IMG/VR virus record: IMGVR_UViG_3300025009_000138
Location: 1 to 52,845 of that record
Direction: 5' to 3' (one strand)
Source of the DNA: a virus
Length of the DNA stretch: 52,845 nucleotides
In this document: piece by piece, positions 47,658 to 52,845 of the stretch
How positions within the stretch are numbered: the stretch's first letter is position 1
How the letters are laid out: each line of letters starts with the position of its first letter
Notes under the pieces: model-generated
The model's input: only the letters and a program-made list of their open reading frames with translations
Told to the model about the DNA's origin: nothing
Database searches by the model: none
Translations under genes and position numbers: made by a program

Positions 47658-49016
47658 TCAATTCATACTGACGTAGCGCATCCAGTCCCACAGTGAACTT
47701 ATGATTATGGGACGATGGGCCGGTGGAATGGTGTAGACTATTACGAGCTTGGGCCGGTTTTCTGCCGTTGCGTCGTCTGAGGTAGAAAACTGGTATGAAT
47801 CGTCTGTTTCTGTGTCAGCTTTTATAAGCCACCCATTCCCGAGATCTAATCCGAACTTTGTGGTGGGGGTAAGGGCGAAATTTTTAAACTCATTTAACGT
47901 TTCAGTTGACGAAAACGCCCGTGAGCCAATATCTGTTTGTTCGCAGTCGTCAGTATGAAATGCCCCAGCCGTTGACCAGTTACTTGCCGTGGCCCAAATA
48001 TTCCATGTCACTTCCGCTTCAACCCATGCCCTTTTCAACCGATAAACTCTAAACGTCCTGGCATTTGACGAGTAATCCGTAACGGCATAAAGGCTAAGTG
48101 TAGTAGACGATATGATAGCATTTGTGGGCAAAGTAGAGAGATCGAATTTAATAGCTGACCTATAAACTGTCGATCCAGTATTAAACTCTCCCACATGTAT
48201 GGTAGTTGCCGATCCATAATTAGTGCTCGGAGCAACATCCAAAAAAACAGCATCATACCCTGCCCCGTCCGGTTGAAGCGTCAATGTAGGATCGACCACA
48301 GGCCGATTCATTCCCGTGAGATCCGGTAGCGTGAACAGGATGTAATGCTGGCCGTCCACGCTCACAAACTGATTCGTGATCTTCCGAACATCTCCAGGAT
48401 TGGCAGCATCATAGGCTACGGGAGCCCGCAGAACCGACACGACTTTCTCTCCATCCTTGATGAGCGTCCCCGAGCGAGTAAGCCCTTGCAGCCCAACCGG
48501 AAAGGCGAATTGCCCATCCCTTGGGAGCCACCCACCAAGAAGCTCAATGTCCAGTTTCATGAAATGGCCGGCGTGAACGATGGAGAGAAGCGCGTTCGGG
48601 TTCGTCCATGTGAGTTTGTTGCCGGCTTTCGTTGGCCCGGTGAACGCCGGTTTGATCCACATACCAGAGGCGTTCTTTACGAGCGGAGCGCCAATCTCCA
48701 TGTACTTCGAGTCGTCACCCGGAATAGGGTATATTCGCCGCATTCCATCGGGCGCCATTTTAACTCTGAGCTTCGAGGTCGTAACGACGTTGGGAAATTC
48801 GGCATCTCCATCGCTCCAGGCCGTTGATATCCGCTGAAGCTTCCCTTGCGCGTCCTTGAAAGCAATAGGGGCACTGTGAATCGTGGTTCGATACTGACCG
48901 CCGCCAATCGCTTCCGTCTCCGAAAACTCACCGGATATCTCGGGAGCAGCTAGAACCGGAAAGGTGAGAAGCAGGCAGAAAAGAAATGCTAATCCGTGCG
49001 CGTAAACTCGAAACAT
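47658..49016 (-). CDS. Secreted DNRLRE-domain protein
   Basis: 452 residues behind CAGGAGCGACGGT. Residues 1-24 (MFRVYAHGLAFLFCLLLTFP then VLA-APE) are a Sec signal peptide. After a beta-rich N-terminal part, residues about 245-435 fit the DNRLRE (CBM96-type) domain: DVAPSTNYGSATTIHVGEFN, FDLSTLPTNAIISSTTLSLY, WVEAEVTWNIWATASNW and PKLVIVYTI. These domains bind polysaccharides on bacterial extracellular proteins and are rare in phages. Exported surface or glycan-binding protein. Confidence 0.72.
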   Translation of the reverse strand: MFRVYAHGLAFLFCLLLTFPVLAAPEISGEFSETEAIGGGQYRTTIHSAPIAFKDAQGKLQRISTAWSDGDAEFPNVVTTSKLRVKMAPDGMRRIYPIPGDDSKYMEIGAPLVKNASGMWIKPAFTGPTKAGNKLTWTNPNALLSIVHAGHFMKLDIELLGGWLPRDGQFAFPVGLQGLTRSGTLIKDGEKVVSVLRAPVAYDAANPGDVRKITNQFVSVDGQHYILFTLPDLTGMNRPVVDPTLTLQPDGAGYDAVFLDVAPSTNYGSATTIHVGEFNTGSTVYRSAIKFDLSTLPTNAIISSTTLSLYAVTDYSSNARTFRVYRLKRAWVEAEVTWNIWATASNWSTAGAFHTDDCEQTDIGSRAFSSTETLNEFKNFALTPTTKFGLDLGNGWLIKADTETDDSYQFSTSDDATAENRPKLVIVYTIPPAHRPIIISSLWDWMRYVSMN

Positions 49017-49606
49017 ACCGTCGCTCCTGTAATCGTTGCCGCCGCGTCCACGTTCACCACGTACCAGTCGCCCGCCGCGCCCGCCGCTTCGCCGGCATCG
49101 AAGCTCGTAATTTCAAAGTAGTTGTCTGCCGAAGCATCGGCTATGGCCGGTTCGGTTGCCGTGTCAAATGGGCTGTCGGCGTCGGTCAATGCTGCCAAGC
49201 CAGTGGTAGCCCCTGGAGCATCCACCCATATATCTATGGTCATCGAACCGACCACCGCATATGTCGTAAGGATGACCTTTGTCAACGTATGCGGGAACGT
49301 TACCTCGAAAGCCGTATTCCAGTGCGTCCCGGTAGAAATTGCGGCAACATAGTCCCCAACAGGAACACATGCCACCACGGAAGTCGTCGATGATGTAAGT
49401 TTGGCCACTGGCACCGATGCTGCCGTGAGGACCGACCCCTCCAGGGTATCGTTGTCCGTTCCGTCTCCGGCCACTCGATCAGGATCAAAGTCGTTGCTGG
49501 TAGCCGACTCAAAATCCGAGCTCGGCCCGATCTGGACAATGGTCGCGGAGAAACACGTTGAGGCAATAAGACTCAGGCAAAACAGGAACACCAATATTTT
49601 CTTCAT
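48989..49606 (-). CDS. Secreted small beta protein with signal peptide
   Basis: 205 residues from ATG 49606, nine bases after GGAG; ATG 49612 is an alternative. MKKILVFLFCLSLIASTCFS, then ATIVQ, is a clear Sec signal peptide. The mature protein is acidic and beta-rich with a jelly-roll-like pattern (VTFPHTLTKVILTTYAVVGS, MTIDIWVDAPGATTGLAALT). Its end overlaps the start of the DNRLRE gene by 28 bases. It could be a small carbohydrate-binding or adhesin-like protein. Confidence 0.62.
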   Translation of the reverse strand: MKKILVFLFCLSLIASTCFSATIVQIGPSSDFESATSNDFDPDRVAGDGTDNDTLEGSVLTAASVPVAKLTSSTTSVVACVPVGDYVAAISTGTHWNTAFEVTFPHTLTKVILTTYAVVGSMTIDIWVDAPGATTGLAALTDADSPFDTATEPAIADASADNYFEITSFDAGEAAGAAGDWYVVNVDAAATITGATVCFEFTRTD

Positions 49607-49631
49607 GTTCATTCTCTCCTTTGACATTACC

Positions 49632-52487
49632 TCAGTTCAAAACTGCCGCGAAAAAGTTCTGTGCAACCACATCCGCACCATTGGCACACTCGCCGGTAAA
49701 CTTAAGGGCCTTTGCTCCGCTTATCGCTTCCGTGGCCGCGATGCCCATATAGTTGGTATCGCCGTCTGCATTATGGAATGTGCCGTACATCATTTGCGTG
49801 GCCGCGCCAGTCACCAGGATAAATCCCCTAAACCACCAATCCCCTTCAGTGGTCGTTCCAGAGAGCAACGTAAAAGCCGTGGTCCCGAAGTACAATTTGA
49901 TCGTGTGGTTACCCGCCGTGCCGGTAACCGTGCCGGTTGCCTCGATATCAATCTTTGAATCCGTTTTGAGCATCGCCGCCGTAAGCGTCGTGGCAACCAT
50001 GAGGTTGTCTTCGCCGGTGCCAGAGCTTGGAACAGACGTCACGGATTTATACCAAGTCCTGCCGCCAATATACGACTTCTCCGCCAAGTTAGGCCGCAGT
50101 AGTCCGCCCGTAACCGTGGCGCTGCTCAGTGACCGATCAAGCGTGATCGAGCTCGGCTCCCCCGTCGTCGCCACTTCGCGGATGATGGCCCAATCCGTCG
50201 TTACGCCGGCCGCGTCAAGAAAATTGGCGGCGGCAAAGGCTCCATTTGCAACGGCCCCGTCCGTGTCGATCTGGATTGCCCTCCCAACCGTAAGCCCTTC
50301 CTTGGCCCCGGCACCATCCCCAGCAACAACGGACATTGTAAACTCACCGTTGGTAATAGTTCCTTCACTCCAGTCCTGTAGGGCGTCGGGTTGCACGTCT
50401 CCGGGCTCGACTCCATTAAGGTCAACGAGTGATCCCGAGCCGGGTTCGGTGGCTTGCCATCCAACTAACCCCCCGGAATTCGCCTTGGTCGGATCATCGT
50501 TTAGAAAGACGTGCCCCTTTGGAATGACTCTTGTGTAATTGGCCCCGTCTCCAGAACGATCAAGCGTAATTCCAGGGTGGAGATGGTCCTGAATGTCAAG
50601 CCTTGAAAGGACGGACTGAGACGCGATGTGAATTTGCTTTGTTACGGTGTCATAATCCAAATCAAGCTTTGGGAGTTTGTTCCCTCTGAACGTCCCGTCA
50701 GAAGGAGCACCGCTGAACTGAAACATATAGCCGACGTATGCCGGGGCCGTTGCGCCCTGGTAACTCAACAACTCGCAACCCTGAACATTGAGCGCCGTTG
50801 CATCTTTGAGGTATGCGATATATCGTTTGGACGAATATGAGAAATGCTGTCCGTAAAGGTTCAGTATAGTGGAATAATAACCGTCGCCATTGATTCGAAT
50901 ATGAGCATCCCCACCGTCCGAATCCCCATTCGATTCCCAATAATGAGAACCACCAATAATGGTCACCATCTGCCCAAATTGCGCGCTCAATCCATAGCCA
51001 GTGACCGGAGAGGAGTAGTTACCGGCGTATCTACCACAAAGCTCAATCCAGCAGTTTATCAGGCTGAGGTTGTCACCGTAATATTCCGCATAGATTCCGC
51101 CCACGTTACACGTACTGATTTTGCTGTTCTCTAGCGTTGTTCCATTCCACTTCCCATAGGTCTTCATCCCCCATTTTGCCGTCGAGATCGTGAGATCTCG
51201 AAGCTTGGCGTAATAGAGATCATTGGCGATGTAGATGCCGGTTCCAAAACCGATAATGCTTACGTTCTCAATTTTCGCAGACTTGGCGTTGTAGAAATTC
51301 AATCCCACCGTTAAAGGATTGGTCTCGTTGTCCGGCGTAGCGTCCCCAGTGGTGTACGGTCCCGAGAGTCGAATTCCGGTGATGGCCCCCGAGAAGTCCA
51401 GGTTGCTCCCGTCCCCGTTTCTGAAATCAATCGCTGTTCCTGTACCGGTGTATTTGATCTGCCCGCCACCCCCGCCAGTGACCGTATTGAACGTTCCAGT
51501 CTGTGAGCTGCCCACATGCCCACGAAGCCATATGGGATAGTTCGTTGTTCCGTTGTTCGGCCATATCAACGTGGAAGCGATCAACGAAACTCCATTATGA
51601 TCCAGAATGCCGCCCGTTGCAGGGAATGCGTCTAGGGCGCACTGCCAGGCGTTGGCGTCGTCTTCCGTTCCGCCAAAACCTGGCCCAAACATTTCAGGAT
51701 AAATCACAACAGGATCAGCGAACACCACTCCACCTGGTTGTGTACTAAATAACTGACGATTCTCGTATTTTACAGATGCGCCAAAAGTAAATGTTAAAAT
51801 GTTAGTGGATGTTGAAGTAAGTATAGCATTCGGAAGAGCGCTATACACCATTTTTGCTGGGACTGTTCTTGGAGCTGTGAGCGCTTCAGAACGAGCAAGA
51901 ACTATTTCAGATGCAGGAGGAGCATTAGCAATAGCACTCTCAAAAGATCCATACGCCTCTGTGGATACTACCCCACCAGACCTAAGATCCTCTACAGCAG
52001 TAATCGCCGCTCCACTCGTGTCCACACGCATTAAACGCACTGTGTAGGAAGGTGTTACAGGCTCGGCAGCACCCGCTACCATTTCAGCGAATACTATATG
52101 CGTTGCGCGTGTTACAGTAGCTCCTGCAATCGTTATTGTACGCGCTGAATCGTAGTCAGCGTACACATATGTACGAGTGGAGGCTGTGTACGTATGCGAA
52201 AAAGCATCCTTATATACGTAATATCCGCCAGGAAACGCAGTAAGCGCGGAGATTGTATGCGCAAGGGTACCGGATGTTGCGCCTATGCCTCCTTGAAGAG
52301 TGTATCCTGAATATTTCTTTTGAAAGCGTGCAGCATTCTCACCTTTAAGAAAAGCTTGCAGAGTGGTAAGGAATGTGGAGTCACTTACGGGGAGAGTATT
52401 AATTGTTTGAGTTGCGCCCCATATTAATGAAGCAGTTAGGAAGATTACAATGAAAGATTCTAGGATGCGCTGCCGCCATGTTTTCAC
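49632..52487 (-). CDS. Large beta-helix tail-spike-like protein with signal peptide
   Basis: 951 residues from GTG 52487 behind GGAGGAGGGTATAAC. The N-terminus MKTWRQRILESFIVIFLTAS then LIWGATQT is a signal peptide or anchor. Residues about 30-260 are a distinct beta-rich head. From about 262 on, GPGFGGTEDDANAWQCALDA opens a pectate-lyase-like right-handed beta-helix (IENVSIIGFGTGIYIANDLY, NSKISTCNVGGIYAEYYGDN) typical of depolymerase spikes. The last 170 residues form a separate beta domain. It is probably a receptor-binding or capsule-degrading spike, unusual in carrying a signal peptide. Confidence 0.72.
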   Translation of the reverse strand: MKTWRQRILESFIVIFLTASLIWGATQTINTLPVSDSTFLTTLQAFLKGENAARFQKKYSGYTLQGGIGATSGTLAHTISALTAFPGGYYVYKDAFSHTYTASTRTYVYADYDSARTITIAGATVTRATHIVFAEMVAGAAEPVTPSYTVRLMRVDTSGAAITAVEDLRSGGVVSTEAYGSFESAIANAPPASEIVLARSEALTAPRTVPAKMVYSALPNAILTSTSTNILTFTFGASVKYENRQLFSTQPGGVVFADPVVIYPEMFGPGFGGTEDDANAWQCALDAFPATGGILDHNGVSLIASTLIWPNNGTTNYPIWLRGHVGSSQTGTFNTVTGGGGGQIKYTGTGTAIDFRNGDGSNLDFSGAITGIRLSGPYTTGDATPDNETNPLTVGLNFYNAKSAKIENVSIIGFGTGIYIANDLYYAKLRDLTISTAKWGMKTYGKWNGTTLENSKISTCNVGGIYAEYYGDNLSLINCWIELCGRYAGNYSSPVTGYGLSAQFGQMVTIIGGSHYWESNGDSDGGDAHIRINGDGYYSTILNLYGQHFSYSSKRYIAYLKDATALNVQGCELLSYQGATAPAYVGYMFQFSGAPSDGTFRGNKLPKLDLDYDTVTKQIHIASQSVLSRLDIQDHLHPGITLDRSGDGANYTRVIPKGHVFLNDDPTKANSGGLVGWQATEPGSGSLVDLNGVEPGDVQPDALQDWSEGTITNGEFTMSVVAGDGAGAKEGLTVGRAIQIDTDGAVANGAFAAANFLDAAGVTTDWAIIREVATTGEPSSITLDRSLSSATVTGGLLRPNLAEKSYIGGRTWYKSVTSVPSSGTGEDNLMVATTLTAAMLKTDSKIDIEATGTVTGTAGNHTIKLYFGTTAFTLLSGTTTEGDWWFRGFILVTGAATQMMYGTFHNADGDTNYMGIAATEAISGAKALKFTGECANGADVVAQNFFAAVLN

Positions 52488-52577
52488 GTTATACCCTCCT
52501 CCTAAGTTTACTCATTATACGAAGCAAATTCTCCAAACAAGAATAAAAACAGTCACAGCGACACATACACAATAAAC

Positions 52578-52845
52578 TTACGCGAAGTAAACGTAGAGAT
52601 ACCCTCCCGCCGTCAACGTAGCAAGAGTTATTCCATCAAACCACTGACCCTCAACAAAATCAAGCTCTTGCTCACCAGCGGGCGCAGCAGCACTAGACGT
52701 AGCAGTCCAAATTTCTCCACCATCCGCTTCGTTTATTGCAAGAGATTGTCCAGCAGCAGAAGGCTTCCACAATAACTTACGTATTTTGACTTGGCCTGTT
52801 GAGATAGCGGCGGCGGTATCCAATGTCCATACATGCGAATCGTAT
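52578..52845 (-). CDS. Small structural-type protein, C-terminal part (starts at 140 of the left end)
   Basis: This is the remainder of the 92-residue gene whose ATG lies at 138-140 of the left end. The visible part ends DGITLATLTAGGYLYVYFA at the stop 52578. A TTG at 52821-52823 is in frame but is not the true start, since the frame continues upstream to a good ATG after circularisation. It lies directly upstream of the large spike gene in transcription order. Confidence 0.8.
   Translation of the reverse strand, partial: YDSHVWTLDTAAAISTGQVKIRKLLWKPSAAGQSLAINEADGGEIWTATSSAAAPAGEQELDFVEGQWFDGITLATLTAGGYLYVYFA
52720..52845. repeat. Right copy of the 126-bp terminal overlap
   Basis: Identical to 4-129; see the left copy. 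It shows that the genome unit is about 52,719 bp if the overlap is counted once. Confidence 0.95.

Noticed and set aside
1-52845. CRISPR array, rRNA genes or insertion sequences
   Set aside because: No regularly spaced repeat series, rRNA-like sequence or transposase was seen on reading both strands.

Overview
The window is a complete or near-complete genome of a tailed dsDNA bacteriophage (Caudoviricetes), about 52.7 kb once a 126-bp terminal overlap (positions 4-129 = 52720-52845) is removed. One small structural gene runs through that overlap, from about position 140 leftwards and on to 52578, so the contig is a circle (circular or circularly permuted genome, or a true direct terminal repeat). 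Lipoprotein signal sequences in the lysis region and several Sec-type signal peptides point to a Gram-negative host; the sequence does not name the host. There is no tape measure, tail tube or sheath gene. Instead there are adaptor-like proteins, a collar-domain fibre, a large beta-helical spike and big ejection-type proteins, which suggests a short-tailed (podovirus) particle.

Layout. Two opposed transcription units meet head to head near 5.9-6.1 kb and tail to tail at 26573/26576. The rightward (early/middle) unit, 6097-26573, begins with many very small genes, several encoding tiny membrane peptides or zinc-binding proteins. It passes a 1-kb non-coding segment (6633-7666) with iteron-like repeats, a large hairpin and an AT-rich tract. 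A ribbon-helix-helix regulator with duplicated upstream repeats (12.2-12.6 kb) follows. The replication and repair block comes next: Cas4/RecB-like nuclease, DHH phosphoesterase, pyrimidine-dimer glycosylase-like protein, Sak4-like ATPase, an SSB-like protein, a family A DNA polymerase fused to a uracil-DNA-glycosylase-like domain and split into two genes, a minimal C5-cytosine methyltransferase, a DUF3987-like helicase, a free-standing ClpX-type zinc finger and a D12 adenine methyltransferase.

The leftward (late) unit starts with a serine recombinase and two unknown genes (5.9-4.2 kb). It continues with the small terminase, a large terminase split into ATPase and nuclease genes, and a lysis-type cluster of small membrane and lipoproteins. 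It then crosses the contig ends into a surface-protein cassette (52.5-46.9 kb), portal, scaffold-like protein, a Tad2-like (DUF2829) anti-Thoeris candidate, decoration and major capsid proteins, a secreted beta-helix protein, adaptors, collar fibre, tail hub-like protein, and ejection proteins including a virion transglycosylase.

Most notable. (1) Two unrelated essential enzymes, DNA polymerase and terminase large subunit, are each split directly before their first catalytic aspartate motif, and in each case the two halves are separated by one small Cys-motif ORF in the same operon. (2) Four late proteins carry signal peptides, suggesting surface or envelope-targeted products. (3) There is a Tad2-like protein, a stand-alone ClpX zinc domain, a nested out-of-frame gene pair at 38.2-38.6 kb, and a promoter reading antisense to the recombinase that shares an identical upstream 12-mer with another early promoter.
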